Notes under the pieces: generated by a model
Seen by the model: the letters and a program-made list of their open reading frames with translations, nothing else
Databases searched by the model: none
What the model was told of the DNA's origin: nothing
Shown here: positions 27,015-37,333 of the stretch, in pieces
Position numbering within the stretch: the stretch's first letter is position 1
Layout: every line of letters starts with the position of its first letter
Made by a program: the position numbers and the translations under genes
DNA from: Ferruginibacter sp.
GTDB taxonomy: Bacteria; Bacteroidota; Bacteroidia; Chitinophagales; Chitinophagaceae
Length of the DNA stretch: 64,000 nt
NCBI GenBank assembly: GCA_013141115.1
Contig: JABFRP010000002.1
Span: 1,600,647 to 1,664,646, forward strand
Reading direction: 5' to 3'

Positions 27015-28433
27015 TTATATTTTTTCTAGCGGTATTCTCACTCCGTAATTTATCATCCATGCTTTTGTAATTTTTTTATGCACTGCATCCTGCGGATCTG
27101 CATCCATTTCAAACTCTACCTGGCGGTCGCTGCCATCGGCATAAAAAAACTTTGTAGCCGATTCTGGTTTTAGTTCCATCTTTTGGCCATTGGGGTTTAC
27201 TCTAAAAAGTTTGTTGCCGTAGCGTTCAATGCGTATTTCATCTGTTGCTTTATATTTTCCAACAAACTGCTGCAGGGCTAAAGAATCCATGGTTATTGCT
27301 TTGTGTTGATATGCAACTGCTACCGGCTTACCGTTTAATATATGTTGCAGTGCTGTGGTTATTGTAGGCGAAGGAGATGAATTATTTGACAGTACAATAA
27401 AGGTTTGGTCTTTATCAACATTTCTTGCCAGGTAGGTTGTATAACCCGGCCACCCGCCCGAGTGCGAAATAATATTTCCTAACTCTGTCTTTTCGGTAAA
27501 CACCCCAAAGCCATAATACAATTTCTTTACAGTATCAACAATGGCATGTTCTTTAAGCATTTCTTTTTGTGTAGCTTGGTTAAGCAGTGTATTATTTTTT
27601 ATAGCCCTGTCCCATTTTAATAAATCTGCAGTGGTGGAATTTACTACCCCGTCACCTTGTATGCCATCTAAATAAATTACAAACTTTAATTCATTTACAC
27701 TATCGGGCATAAAATATTTTTTCAAACTGTCGTTATACTCAAAACCATAAGCATAATTGGCAATGCTGTCTTTCAATGAACGTCTTGTGTTATATATCCG
27801 GGTATGGTTCATTTGCAAGGGCTTAAAAATATTTTGCGCCATGTACTCACTAAAAGGTTGACCCGATACTTTTTCTGCAATGGAAGCAAGTATGGCATAA
27901 GCGGTGTTGCTGTAAGTCCATTTGGTGCCTGGTGCAAATAGTACAGGCAATTTTTCTTTGGCAAGAAAAGCAATCATATCATTATTGAAAGCGATTTTAC
28001 TATGGTCCCATTTTTCATTCATAGCTTCTTCATAATCGGGCAGGCCGGAGGTATGCGTAAGCATTTGGTAAAGGCTGATGCCACTGTAAGGCAGCTCTGG
28101 AAAATACTGCCGCAGCGAATCGGTTAGTTTTAGTTTCCCTTTATCTTTTAACAACAGGATAGCGGTAGCCGTAAATTGTTTGCTTACCGATGCCAGTTCA
28201 AATACCGTTGAATCGTTCAGCATTCGTTGAGTATCAAAATTTGCATAGCCATATGATTTTTGAAAAACTATTTTTCCATTTTCAGCCACCAGCACATTAC
28301 CGTTAAAGCGGTAATGGGTTGACTGGGCAGTAAGATATTCGTCTAACTGTGCGGCTGTTTTACTATTCTCTTTATTTGAGTTGCAGGCAAACAGTAGTAG
28401 TGCTGCAATGGCGGAAAATATAGTTGCTTTCAT
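27015..28433 (-). CDS. Beta-lactamase-like serine hydrolase, lipoprotein
   Basis: A 472-residue protein. A lipoprotein signal with Cys17 (LLLFAC) anchors it in the envelope. Catalytic motifs are SVSK (S82-K85), YSN (174-176) and HSGG (in ISHSGGWPGY). A C-terminal beta domain resembles that of its paralogue at 22292-23614. The substrate is unknown; it could be a D-amino-acid peptidase, esterase or beta-lactamase-like enzyme. It lies between the amidohydrolase and a small NTF2-like gene on the same strand. Confidence 0.87.
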   Translation of the reverse strand: MKATIFSAIAALLLFACNSNKENSKTAAQLDEYLTAQSTHYRFNGNVLVAENGKIVFQKSYGYANFDTQRMLNDSTVFELASVSKQFTATAILLLKDKGKLKLTDSLRQYFPELPYSGISLYQMLTHTSGLPDYEEAMNEKWDHSKIAFNNDMIAFLAKEKLPVLFAPGTKWTYSNTAYAILASIAEKVSGQPFSEYMAQNIFKPLQMNHTRIYNTRRSLKDSIANYAYGFEYNDSLKKYFMPDSVNELKFVIYLDGIQGDGVVNSTTADLLKWDRAIKNNTLLNQATQKEMLKEHAIVDTVKKLYYGFGVFTEKTELGNIISHSGGWPGYTTYLARNVDKDQTFIVLSNNSSPSPTITTALQHILNGKPVAVAYQHKAITMDSLALQQFVGKYKATDEIRIERYGNKLFRVNPNGQKMELKPESATKFFYADGSDRQVEFEMDADPQDAVHKKITKAWMINYGVRIPLEKI

Positions 28434-28478
28434 ATCTCTTAAGTTTATTTTATTTATAAAGTGTGTAGCAATTGATTT

Positions 28479-28928
28479 TTAAATTCGTTTAATTAATGTT
28501 GAATGCAGGTGCTTTACTTTCCATTGTTTTTTTACTTTAACTAAAACCACTGTTTCTAACCATTGTACCATTGCCTGTTTGCCGTCTTTTGTTATGGCAG
28601 ATTGCAAGCGATAATTTACTAATGCCATGTTTTTATCTATCGTGGTATTGATGAACTCAAAACTATTAGTACGTTTAAAATCTGTAGAAGTGTTTAATGT
28701 AATGGCTTTAAGTATCAGTGTATCTATAGTCCATGCCTGGCCATACTCGCACAAGGTAATATCTGCTGTGCTATAGTTTTTCAAGCTGATTGAATCCCGG
28801 TTGGATAATGCACTGAACAATTTTACAACTGCTTGCTGTACTTTTTGTTGGTTGGTTGTTAATTGCTTCTGTGCCTTTAACACAGTTGAAAATAAAAATG
28901 CAATAAGCAACAGCGTTATTCTTTTCAT
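28479..28928 (-). CDS. Small exported NTF2-like (DUF4440) protein
   Basis: A 149-residue protein with a signal peptide (about 1-19, LKAQ) followed by an NTF2/DUF4440-like domain: helix VQQAVVKLFSALSNRDSISLKNYS, a middle strand pair and terminal strands WLETVVLVKVKKQWKVKHLHST. No catalytic residues are obvious. It is located 22 bases after the DUF1624 gene and 45 bases ahead of the serine hydrolase. Confidence 0.72.
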   Translation of the reverse strand: MKRITLLLIAFLFSTVLKAQKQLTTNQQKVQQAVVKLFSALSNRDSISLKNYSTADITLCEYGQAWTIDTLILKAITLNTSTDFKRTNSFEFINTTIDKNMALVNYRLQSAITKDGKQAMVQWLETVVLVKVKKQWKVKHLHSTLIKRI

Positions 28929-28950
28929 TTGATTTTTTTGATAATATAAT

Positions 28951-30135
28951 TTATAAATAACTCAACCATTTTTTTTCTGGATGACTGCTCTTATACCGAT
29001 CATACCATTTGCACAAAGGGTATAGTGCAATTACAACAGCTATCCAGATGGCATAAGCTATACCCAGGCTATAACCTTCGCCGGGTGCTACAAATTTCCA
29101 TGGCATGCCAGGCGCACCTTTTAATCCTTCGGCAATAGTATGGCCACGAGATAAGAATAATACAATATTGATGGTACTGAGTATATAAAAGTGAATGATA
29201 TAATAGAACATGGGCACCCTGCCAAAAACAATAAATATTTTTGAAAGGCGGCTCTCGGTCCTATTCACCAATCCAAGAAAGATCAATGCCGGGCCAATGG
29301 TGGCACACATGTACAACAACGAAGGCGGGTATTTTTGTACATTCATAAAAGATAAAAATGTATACAAACTATTTTTTTGTACACCCCATTTTACGGGGTC
29401 GCCGTAGATATTTGTAAAACGTAACGCTGCAAAAAATACCAGTAAACCCAATCCTGTTCCTATAAGAATTTTACTTCGTTTGTTGGCCTCATAAGTTGTA
29501 AACACTTTACCAAAACAATAACCCAGCATCATTAATCCACTCCACGAAAGAAACGGATAAAAGATAAATAAATGCTGCCCCTTCCAAAGTATAATATCAC
29601 CCTGCCTGTGCAGCAAGCTCCACCAAAAAGGAAAACTACCTTGGTGGTTTGCCTCTGCAAAATCAAGTGTATTATGCCCGAGAACTATCAGCAGGCCCGT
29701 TGCTAATATCACATAAAAGGGTAGCCAGATCATTAGTCCCAGGATGGCCATGCTGATACCAATTGCCCAAAGGGTTTGTATAATAAAATAGCTGAAATAA
29801 ATATCACTGGTAGTACCTAATGTTATTATCACCAGGTCAACCAATATTAACCAAAGCCCACGGGTGATTAAAAATTTACTCAGTTCTTTTGTTGTTTTTC
29901 TGCCGCTTTGCAGCCATGCCGATACACCAGACAGGAATAAAAAAATGGGTGCACAAAAATGAGTGATCCATCGGGTGAAATACAAAAATGGCGTTGTAGT
30001 AGCCAAATTTAAAGGATCTTCTACCAATGCTGAATGATGAAAATAATCACGACTATGATCGAGTGCCATTATGATCATGATAATACCCCGAAGCAGGTCG
30101 ATGGATTCTATACGGTTCTTTTTAAGAGTTGTCAT
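28951..30135 (-). CDS. DUF1624 / HGSNAT-like membrane protein
   Basis: A 394-residue multi-pass protein. The start ESIDLLRGIIMIIMALDHSRDYFH is typical of the heparan-alpha-glucosaminide N-acetyltransferase-like family (DUF1624), with about ten helices and a conserved HFCAPIFLFLSG segment. These proteins are thought to move acyl groups across the membrane. It heads a small group with the NTF2-like protein and serine hydrolase downstream, and starts 12 bases after the M20 peptidase stop. Confidence 0.83.
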   Translation of the reverse strand: MTTLKKNRIESIDLLRGIIMIIMALDHSRDYFHHSALVEDPLNLATTTPFLYFTRWITHFCAPIFLFLSGVSAWLQSGRKTTKELSKFLITRGLWLILVDLVIITLGTTSDIYFSYFIIQTLWAIGISMAILGLMIWLPFYVILATGLLIVLGHNTLDFAEANHQGSFPFWWSLLHRQGDIILWKGQHLFIFYPFLSWSGLMMLGYCFGKVFTTYEANKRSKILIGTGLGLLVFFAALRFTNIYGDPVKWGVQKNSLYTFLSFMNVQKYPPSLLYMCATIGPALIFLGLVNRTESRLSKIFIVFGRVPMFYYIIHFYILSTINIVLFLSRGHTIAEGLKGAPGMPWKFVAPGEGYSLGIAYAIWIAVVIALYPLCKWYDRYKSSHPEKKWLSYL

Positions 30136-30147
30136 GGTAGTGGTTAG

Positions 30148-31644
30148 TTATTTTTTCAACTTACTTTCTTCATCAGCCAAATGTTGCAGGTAGTAGCAAT
30201 AAATCAATTGCCCTTTACGAATGCCTGATAGCCTGAAAAATTCATTGGCAGCATGCTTTCTTTCATCTGCTTGTTGCAGTCCTAATGAATAGGCATAGAT
30301 TCCTAAAACTTCATAAATATCTATCAGTGGGCCGATGCTGCCTCCAAGCCCTATTTGCAATGGTTGAGTACCATATATTTTAATCAACGCATCTGATACA
30401 TAATTATACGCTTTAGTATCAGCAGGAAATTTCATAGGTCTTATATAGCCATTACTAAATTTATAAGTTACAGTTGCCCCAACAGGAAGGTTCTTATTAA
30501 TGTGCTGCACAATCAGATCTATAATTTCTTTCCCCGATTGATTGTTTACTAACCGGCAGGTAATTCTTGCCATTGCATTACCGGGAATAATATTTGAATG
30601 CCCTTCTGCTGCTGTATATCCACTTTGAATACCAATTATTTCAAGTGTAGGACGATACCAAACTCGTTCCAATGGCGAAAAACTTGTATCGCCTGTTTCT
30701 GCTGTTGTGCCTAATATTTTCATATCTTTTGAAGCATCATAAGGCAGTTTTTTAATCATTTCTTTTTCTTCTAAAGTAGCAGGTACAACTTTGTCATAAA
30801 AACCTTCCACGGCTACGTTCCCTTCTTTGGTATAAAGGGAAGCAATAATTTGAGATAGTGCCACAGCGGCATTGGGGGTTTTACCACCAAATTGCCCCGA
30901 ATGTGCATCGGTGCTGGCTGTTTTTATAGTAAACTGTAAAATAGCCGCACCTCTTAAACTCATTAAAATTGACGGTGTAGTTTCGCTGTACTGGCTGCCG
31001 TCTGCATTTAAAGCAAAATCGGCTTTCAATAATGCTGCATTCTTGTCGAGAAAATTTTTAAAACTGGGACTGCCTTTTTCTTCTTCGCCATCAAAAATAA
31101 ATTTTACGTTCACCGGTAATTTACCGTCTGTACGCAACATAGCTTCTACTGCCCAAATGGTTATCATTACACCGCTTTTATCATCGCTGCTGCCACGGCC
31201 TAAAATTTTTTCATCTACAATTTTTGGTGCAAAAGGCGGATTATTCCATTCCGATTCTTTTACAGGCTGTACATCATAATGTGCATAAATTAAAACGGTG
31301 GGTTTGCCTGGTGCTTTGTCCCAACTGCCATATACAATTGGATTTCCTTCGGTCGGTATTGTTTGAGCTGTTGTAATGCCAATAGCTTTTAATTTATTTA
31401 CTATCCATGCAGCAGCTTTGTCAACATCGGGTTTGTTTGCCGGGATAGAAGAGATGCTTGGAATTGCTATCAACTCCATAAACTCTTTTAAGTGTGCATC
31501 GTTATTGTCATCAATATATTTTTCATAAGTTGACAATAATGATTTTACCTGCTCATTTTTGGCTTTTGTTTTTTGTGCCAATAGAGGAGCTGACAATATA
31601 TTTATCAGTGTTATAAATACGAGGACTGTTTGTTTGGGTTTCAT
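30148..31644 (-). CDS. M20 dipeptidase (carnosinase/CNDP-like)
   Basis: An exported zinc peptidase of 498 residues, signal peptide about 1-24. Metal-site motifs: AHYDVQP (H122, D124), GRGSSDDKSG (D154/D155) and DGEEEKGS (E187-E189). The length and motif spacing fit the M20 CNDP/PepV group that cleaves dipeptides and short peptides. The signal peptide belongs to the repeated cassette shared by five genes of this region. It follows the S9 peptidase by 45 bases, which suggests stepwise breakdown of peptides. Confidence 0.88.
   Translation of the reverse strand: MKPKQTVLVFITLINILSAPLLAQKTKAKNEQVKSLLSTYEKYIDDNNDAHLKEFMELIAIPSISSIPANKPDVDKAAAWIVNKLKAIGITTAQTIPTEGNPIVYGSWDKAPGKPTVLIYAHYDVQPVKESEWNNPPFAPKIVDEKILGRGSSDDKSGVMITIWAVEAMLRTDGKLPVNVKFIFDGEEEKGSPSFKNFLDKNAALLKADFALNADGSQYSETTPSILMSLRGAAILQFTIKTASTDAHSGQFGGKTPNAAVALSQIIASLYTKEGNVAVEGFYDKVVPATLEEKEMIKKLPYDASKDMKILGTTAETGDTSFSPLERVWYRPTLEIIGIQSGYTAAEGHSNIIPGNAMARITCRLVNNQSGKEIIDLIVQHINKNLPVGATVTYKFSNGYIRPMKFPADTKAYNYVSDALIKIYGTQPLQIGLGGSIGPLIDIYEVLGIYAYSLGLQQADERKHAANEFFRLSGIRKGQLIYCYYLQHLADEESKLKK
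31573..31644 (-). repeat. Signal-peptide cassette, copy 1 (most diverged)
   Basis: Codons 1-24 of the M20 gene (MKPKQTVLVFITLINILSAP, then LLAQ) resemble the leaders at 33625-33696, 38522-38593, 39638-39691 and 41436-41507. Confidence 0.55.
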
Positions 31645-31689
31645 TTATATGTTTTTTACTTAGCATTTTCTCCTTCTTGATAAATTTTC

Positions 31690-33696
31690 TCACTTTAAGT
31701 ACTTATCTAACCAATCTAAGATATACCTGTTCATTTCTTTGGTTCTTATTGGGTCAGTTGGTATATGGCCTGTAATGGGGAAAGCGATAAACTTTGATTC
31801 AATACCATTGTCTTGCAGTGCTCTGAAATAGGTATAAGATTGCGATATAGGCACTCTTTCATCACCAGTATTTGATAAAATCAATGTAGGTGTTTTTACA
31901 TTTTCAACATAAGTTATGGGTGAGTTTTTTATCCAGTTTGCTTTTACTTTTTTATCGGTAAATGGAGATATGCCTTTACTAACTTCAAACCTGGACATAC
32001 TTCCCACATCATTTTGAGAATACTGAGCCAGCCAGTCTGTAACTGCTGCACCTGCAATGGCACATTTCCAACCTTGATAATTTCCAATAAGCCAGGTAGT
32101 CATAAAACCACCATAGCTCCAACCCGTAACTGCAATTCGGGTGCTGTCAATATATTTTCTTTTTTTTAGTTCGGCCAAACCTCTCATTACATCTCTGCCC
32201 GGTCCTTCGCCAGCATCACCATTAATGGATTCCGAAAAACGGTAACCCATATTATCGCTGCCACGGTAGTTGGGTTGAAAAACTATATACCCATGTGCTG
32301 CTTTTAATTGGGTGGATGAATTGAATGCTTCTTTTGATGTTGACCTTGGTCCACCATGTGGTTCTACTACCAACGGATATTTTTTAGCAGGGTCAAAATC
32401 AGGCGGGAACGTAAGAATGCCATTGGGTGTAAATTCATCCGATTTCCAACTAAACGTTTCTACTTTCCCTAACTGCACCAACTTTATTTCCTGATGAAAA
32501 CTGGTGAGTTGTTTTGGTGCCGATTCCGGATTGGCCATAAAGTAAAGCTCCTGTGGAGATTGAGCAGTACTTGCAATCATTGCGATGGAATTATTTTTTC
32601 CAACAGTATAATTGTACCAATAGGCTCCGGTGATGCATACGTTGCTGAGATTTAATTTTTTTGCTGCACCGTTGAAAGGTAGCATCCATAACGAAACGGT
32701 ATTGAAATCATTAGCCGCTACAAAAAGGGCTTTACTATCTATACTCCATGCTGACCTAAAGAAACAACCGTCTAATTTAGCCGTTACATTAATACCGTTG
32801 CTGGCGGTGGATGAGGTAACAAAAATATCATATGCATAACCTGCATTTTTTAAATTTAGCTGATAGGCAATTGATTTGCCATCTGGAGAAAATAAAGGTT
32901 GCCTTTCTTTATGCATCGCATCAGGAGCAATTTGGCTGCTGGTGATTCTGGTAATTTTTCCAGTGGCTACTTCAACGGTTTTAATGGTAAAAATAAGTTC
33001 GCCAGAGTAAGGTGATTCATTGCTTTGTAAGATGATGTTTTTTCCATCCGGAGACCATGAAAAGGAATTAGGTGCGCCAGTAGGAACTGTCCAGTTGCCA
33101 GCCGTAAGCCTTTTGGCTTCACCACTATCGGTTGGTATAAGCCAGAGATGAGATGGAGTTGGCCGGGCATTCATAAACATACTGTTGTATTTTATTTCAA
33201 AGCCATCATAACCTTTCTCTATCTGTTTTTTATTGGGCACTTCATCTTGCTGCACAAAAGCAAACGCAGTACCATCAGGGCTCCATTCAAATTGCGTTAC
33301 ACCCGATAAAGAGTTGGTAATCTTCTTTGCTTCGCCTCCATTCATTGATAGTAAAAAGATTTGTGCCTTTGCAGTTGCATCAGCCGCTATAAACGCAATA
33401 GCATTACCGGATGGAGACCACCTTGGATAATTAACCAAGGTTCTTTCAAATGTTAACTGTTGTGCAGCTCCGCTTTCTACATCTACTTTATAGATAAATG
33501 CTTTGTTCTTATTTGTTATTGTATCAGGCTTTGATACCACAGCCAAAATAGATTTACCGTCAGGGGAAATTTGTGGGTCGGTTAATGTATAAAGTTTATC
33601 CATATCGCCTAGTTCAAATTTCTTTTGAGCCAAAAGCTGAAAAGAAAATACATTTATCAAGGCGATACATACGAGGATTGTTTTTTTGTATTTCAT
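31690..33696 (-). CDS. S9 prolyl-oligopeptidase-family peptidase
   Basis: An exported serine peptidase of 668 residues: signal peptide (1-24), a beta-propeller of PD40/WD40-like repeats (about 30-400, repeated WSPDG units) and a C-terminal alpha/beta hydrolase (about 415-668). The catalytic triad is S527 (GWSYGG), D612 (NTGDERVP) and H644 (TGHIP). It most resembles dipeptidyl/acylaminoacyl peptidases and would cleave dipeptides or acyl-amino acids from oligopeptides in the periplasm. The M20 dipeptidase downstream could finish the products. Confidence 0.92.
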   Translation of the reverse strand: MKYKKTILVCIALINVFSFQLLAQKKFELGDMDKLYTLTDPQISPDGKSILAVVSKPDTITNKNKAFIYKVDVESGAAQQLTFERTLVNYPRWSPSGNAIAFIAADATAKAQIFLLSMNGGEAKKITNSLSGVTQFEWSPDGTAFAFVQQDEVPNKKQIEKGYDGFEIKYNSMFMNARPTPSHLWLIPTDSGEAKRLTAGNWTVPTGAPNSFSWSPDGKNIILQSNESPYSGELIFTIKTVEVATGKITRITSSQIAPDAMHKERQPLFSPDGKSIAYQLNLKNAGYAYDIFVTSSTASNGINVTAKLDGCFFRSAWSIDSKALFVAANDFNTVSLWMLPFNGAAKKLNLSNVCITGAYWYNYTVGKNNSIAMIASTAQSPQELYFMANPESAPKQLTSFHQEIKLVQLGKVETFSWKSDEFTPNGILTFPPDFDPAKKYPLVVEPHGGPRSTSKEAFNSSTQLKAAHGYIVFQPNYRGSDNMGYRFSESINGDAGEGPGRDVMRGLAELKKRKYIDSTRIAVTGWSYGGFMTTWLIGNYQGWKCAIAGAAVTDWLAQYSQNDVGSMSRFEVSKGISPFTDKKVKANWIKNSPITYVENVKTPTLILSNTGDERVPISQSYTYFRALQDNGIESKFIAFPITGHIPTDPIRTKEMNRYILDWLDKYLK
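33625..33696 (-). repeat. Signal-peptide cassette, copy 2
   Basis: Codons 1-24 of the S9 peptidase. The stretch coding LINVFSFQLLAQ is nearly identical in DNA to that of 41436-41507, although the mature proteins are unrelated. Confidence 0.7.
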
Positions 33697-33832
33697 TTTA
33701 AAAATTTGATTTATTGTTAAAAAATAGAGAGAAAAAATTGTATTAAAATCTTTTACGAATTAACCAATAATTCATTTTACATATCTTTTTTGTCCCCATT
33801 TTATACATTCTATTATCGCTATTTTAAAATTT

Positions 33833-36800
33833 TCATTTCTTTTTCAACAACTCAACAACACCTGCTTTTAACTGAGCATCAATTCCTTTTAGAATTTCTT
33901 CATAAGGAGTAGCAACATTAATGTCTGGCTCTATTTGTAAGTTCTCTAAAGTTCGGCCTTCTTTTATTGCATAAACGCCAATAATAGGAATTCCAAAAAC
34001 CAAGGTTGGATCAATTTGCGTTTCCCACCATACATAGGACATGGTTCCAGCAACGGGTTTACCAATTAGTTTTCCAAGCCCTTTAGCTCTGTAGGCATAA
34101 GGAAAGCCGTGAGCATCTGAATAGTTTCCTTCACTCATTAATACCACACTTGGTTTAACCCATTTATCTCTGGGTTCGCCACCACTTGTTTTAAATCCAT
34201 AAGGATGAAATTGGATATATGGTTTACCATCCAAAAAGTCAGAAAGATCTTCATGTAAATTTCCTCCGCCATTAAAACGAGTATCTACAAGCAAACCTTC
34301 TTTATCTGCATTTACACCGAGTACTTCATCAAATACTGTTCTAAAACTTGCATCGTTCATGCCTTGTACATGTACATAACCTATTTTTCCTCCACTGAGT
34401 GAATCAGTCATTTTACGCATCATGGATGTCCAACGTTTGTAGAGCAATTCATTTTCAGCAGCAGGAGCAATTGGTTTTACAGTTTCTTCCCATCTTGTTT
34501 TATTGGCAGGATTGTACATACTAATGAGCACATTTTTGCTTACTTTTCTGTTTAACAATGCATTCCAATCTTTATCAGCCGTAATTTCAATACCATCAAT
34601 TTTTTCAATAACATGCCCAGCTTTTATTTTACTTTGTGATTTATATAGCGGCCCACCCTCCATTACTTCAGTTATTTTTAATCCCTGGGTGGTTGCTTTT
34701 TCATCATAAAACAATCCTAAGCTGGCCGTTATATCACCATTTTCTGCACGATGGGCATAACGTCCACCAGTGTGAGAACCATTTAGTTCACCCAATATTT
34801 CGCTTAATAATTCTTGAAAATCGTAATTGTTATTAATGTGTGGAAGGAAACGTGCATAATTATCACGATACATTTCCCAATCTACACCATGTAATTTAGG
34901 GTCATAGAATTTGTTTTTCACCTGACGCCATGCGTGGTAAAAAATGTATTCCCTTTCACCAGCGGTGTTTAAAATCATTTCTTCCGATATACCTACATTG
35001 CTTGTTTTACCATCGGCAGTTTCAATTTTAATAATCTTACCATCGGCTAATACAAAAAGTATTTTTCCATCTTTACTCAATTCAATAGAACCAGATCCAC
35101 TATTGGTTTTTGCCAATGATTTTATTTCTTTGGTTCTGGTATCTAAACTCCAAACATTGTGCTTGTCTTCATAAACAGCCATATAGTACATTTTAGCTCC
35201 ATCTGGCGAAAAAGCATAAGAAGTAATGTTTGACGAACTAGGCGTAACTCGAATTTTTCTATTTTCAAGATTATTAAAATCCAAAATCAAAGAAGTTTGT
35301 TTATCTTCTTTAGCTTTGTCATTTTCAGTGCTTTTATCTGTTTTTTCTAAGGGTTCTTTTTCCTTTGATAAAACGAATTCTTCTTTTGTTAATGTAAAAC
35401 GATCATATTCCTCTTGACTAAAAAATGCAGCATACACATCCGTTTCTCTAGGTCCTTGAATGGCAAGTGGTTTTTTTCCTTCCCTTGCTGAAGTCCACGA
35501 TAAAGCTTTTCCTTTTAGCATCCATTGTGGGCTGCCACCTCCAAAGCCACTTACGTTTATATCAATTCCAGGTTTATCTCCAGCGGCATCGTAAAAAACT
35601 AAATTACTACGACCAAAACTACCTTTTGAACTTCGTGCAATAATTGATTTACTATCTGGGCTCCATTTAAAAGTTTGGTCTCCATCGGAATATGAGAAAT
35701 TTTGTCCCAAGGGTATTATGGTTCTTGAGGTTTTGCTTTGAAGGTTGAATATTTTTAATTCGTTTCGTTGCTCCAAATAAGCAATCTCTTTTCCGTTGGG
35801 AGATACCTGTGGTTGAAATTCATCTTTATTTGTTGTAATTACAGCTTCTTCATCAATTTGTGTTGCAGCAAAAAAGTATAGATCTTCTTTACGATTGATG
35901 GTTGCTTTGTAAATATCCCAACTGGTTCCTCTTTCTGTTGCATAAAAAAGTGTTCTGCTATCTGATCCCCAACTGACTGTTCTTTCTTGAGCTGGTGTAT
36001 TGGTAATTCGTTTGGTTTGGTTGTTTTCTGTAGATGTTACAAACACTTCGCCTCTAAAAACAAAAGCCATTTCTTTGCCATTGGGCGATAAAGCCATTTC
36101 GGTAGCACCACCATTTACAGAAACAATTTTTTCTTCATTTCCTCTAAAATCGGCATTGATTTGTATCAATACTTTCGTTGGTTTCTTTCCTTCTATGAGG
36201 GTATAAATTTCACCATTCCAACTAAAGCAAAGTGCATCGCTTTTTGAGCGACTTAAGTGCCTAACAGGATGGTCTTTAAAATTGGTTAATTGAACTTCGG
36301 CACCAGTGGCAATATTTTTTTTAAATACATTTTGGGATCCCTTTTTTTCACTTAGGTAATACACAAATTTCCCATCGCTTGAAAAAACTGGTTCTCTGTC
36401 TTCGCCTTCAAAATCACTTATCTGCGTATATTTTTCTGATTTTGTATTGTAAATCCAGATGTCACGAGTTACCGATGAAGTGTGTTTTTTTCGCAATTCA
36501 TCTTCACCTCCTTTTCGGTCTTGAAAAACAATATTTTCTCCAGTTACATCATAATTGGCAAATTGAAATCCTGCACTGGAAATTAGGATATTTCTACCAC
36601 CTGTAGCTGGTACCTTGTATAGTGTGCGGAATATACTTTTTCTTGGAAATCTTGCAGAAGATTGCACATCGTTTCTATTGCCACTAAAAAGTACATCTTT
36701 GCCATCTGGAGAAAAACCAGACGGTATATCGTTTCCTGAATGAGCGGTTAGGCGTTTTGCTTCACCTCCTTGAGAGGGAATAATAAATACATCTAAATTA

Positions 36801-37057
36801 CCATAACGATCGCTTGCAAAAGCTATTTGCTTGCCATCAGGACTCCACACTGGAGAGGCATCATAGGCTTCGTGCAATGTAAGCGGTATTGCAGTTCCAC
36901 CATTGGCTGGCACTTTAAACAAATCGCCTTTATAGCTGAAAACAATGTCGTTTCCATCAGGCGAAAGAGCTGGAGTTCGCAACCATAAAGGGCTGTTTTG
37001 GGCAGAAGCCATACTTGCAATGGCTAAAAATGCTACTATACAAAAATGTGTTTTCAT
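33833..37057 (-). CDS. Tricorn-like protease (S41 family)
   Basis: An exported protein of 1074 residues, the usual size of tricorn proteases. Signal peptide (about 1-19), six- and seven-bladed propeller regions built from PD40 repeats (about 25-680), a helical tricorn core (about 690-750; EYIFYHAWRQVKNKFYD), a PDZ domain (about 765-850) and the S41 catalytic domain (about 870-1060). The nucleophile is S980 in NYSDAHGFPY and the substrate-site segment is DTRFNGGGNLHED. It trims long peptides, feeding smaller peptidases such as the S9 and M20 enzymes downstream. A 276-base gap with no gene lies upstream (37058-37333), so this gene may have its own promoter. Confidence 0.92.
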   Translation of the reverse strand: MKTHFCIVAFLAIASMASAQNSPLWLRTPALSPDGNDIVFSYKGDLFKVPANGGTAIPLTLHEAYDASPVWSPDGKQIAFASDRYGNLDVFIIPSQGGEAKRLTAHSGNDIPSGFSPDGKDVLFSGNRNDVQSSARFPRKSIFRTLYKVPATGGRNILISSAGFQFANYDVTGENIVFQDRKGGEDELRKKHTSSVTRDIWIYNTKSEKYTQISDFEGEDREPVFSSDGKFVYYLSEKKGSQNVFKKNIATGAEVQLTNFKDHPVRHLSRSKSDALCFSWNGEIYTLIEGKKPTKVLIQINADFRGNEEKIVSVNGGATEMALSPNGKEMAFVFRGEVFVTSTENNQTKRITNTPAQERTVSWGSDSRTLFYATERGTSWDIYKATINRKEDLYFFAATQIDEEAVITTNKDEFQPQVSPNGKEIAYLEQRNELKIFNLQSKTSRTIIPLGQNFSYSDGDQTFKWSPDSKSIIARSSKGSFGRSNLVFYDAAGDKPGIDINVSGFGGGSPQWMLKGKALSWTSAREGKKPLAIQGPRETDVYAAFFSQEEYDRFTLTKEEFVLSKEKEPLEKTDKSTENDKAKEDKQTSLILDFNNLENRKIRVTPSSSNITSYAFSPDGAKMYYMAVYEDKHNVWSLDTRTKEIKSLAKTNSGSGSIELSKDGKILFVLADGKIIKIETADGKTSNVGISEEMILNTAGEREYIFYHAWRQVKNKFYDPKLHGVDWEMYRDNYARFLPHINNNYDFQELLSEILGELNGSHTGGRYAHRAENGDITASLGLFYDEKATTQGLKITEVMEGGPLYKSQSKIKAGHVIEKIDGIEITADKDWNALLNRKVSKNVLISMYNPANKTRWEETVKPIAPAAENELLYKRWTSMMRKMTDSLSGGKIGYVHVQGMNDASFRTVFDEVLGVNADKEGLLVDTRFNGGGNLHEDLSDFLDGKPYIQFHPYGFKTSGGEPRDKWVKPSVVLMSEGNYSDAHGFPYAYRAKGLGKLIGKPVAGTMSYVWWETQIDPTLVFGIPIIGVYAIKEGRTLENLQIEPDINVATPYEEILKGIDAQLKAGVVELLKKK

Positions 37058-37333
37058 TTTGAAAAATTTGGTTTGTTGATTAATAAATAATTTAAATAAT
37101 GACTTTTATTTTAATCAATTTCATTGCCCCAATTTTATTGGTTTTGAATTGCTTCGAAAATTTTTATAATCGTTGGGGAACTAGACGTAGACTTTTTGTT
37201 GATTAAAAGCAGGTTTTCAAGATAGTCGAAATACAAGGTATAGGATTACTTTTTTCATTGTAAAATTTTGTTTTATTGTTAATAATTTATTTTTAGCGAT
37301 TTGACTTTACCGTTTCTACTAAACCAATATTGG

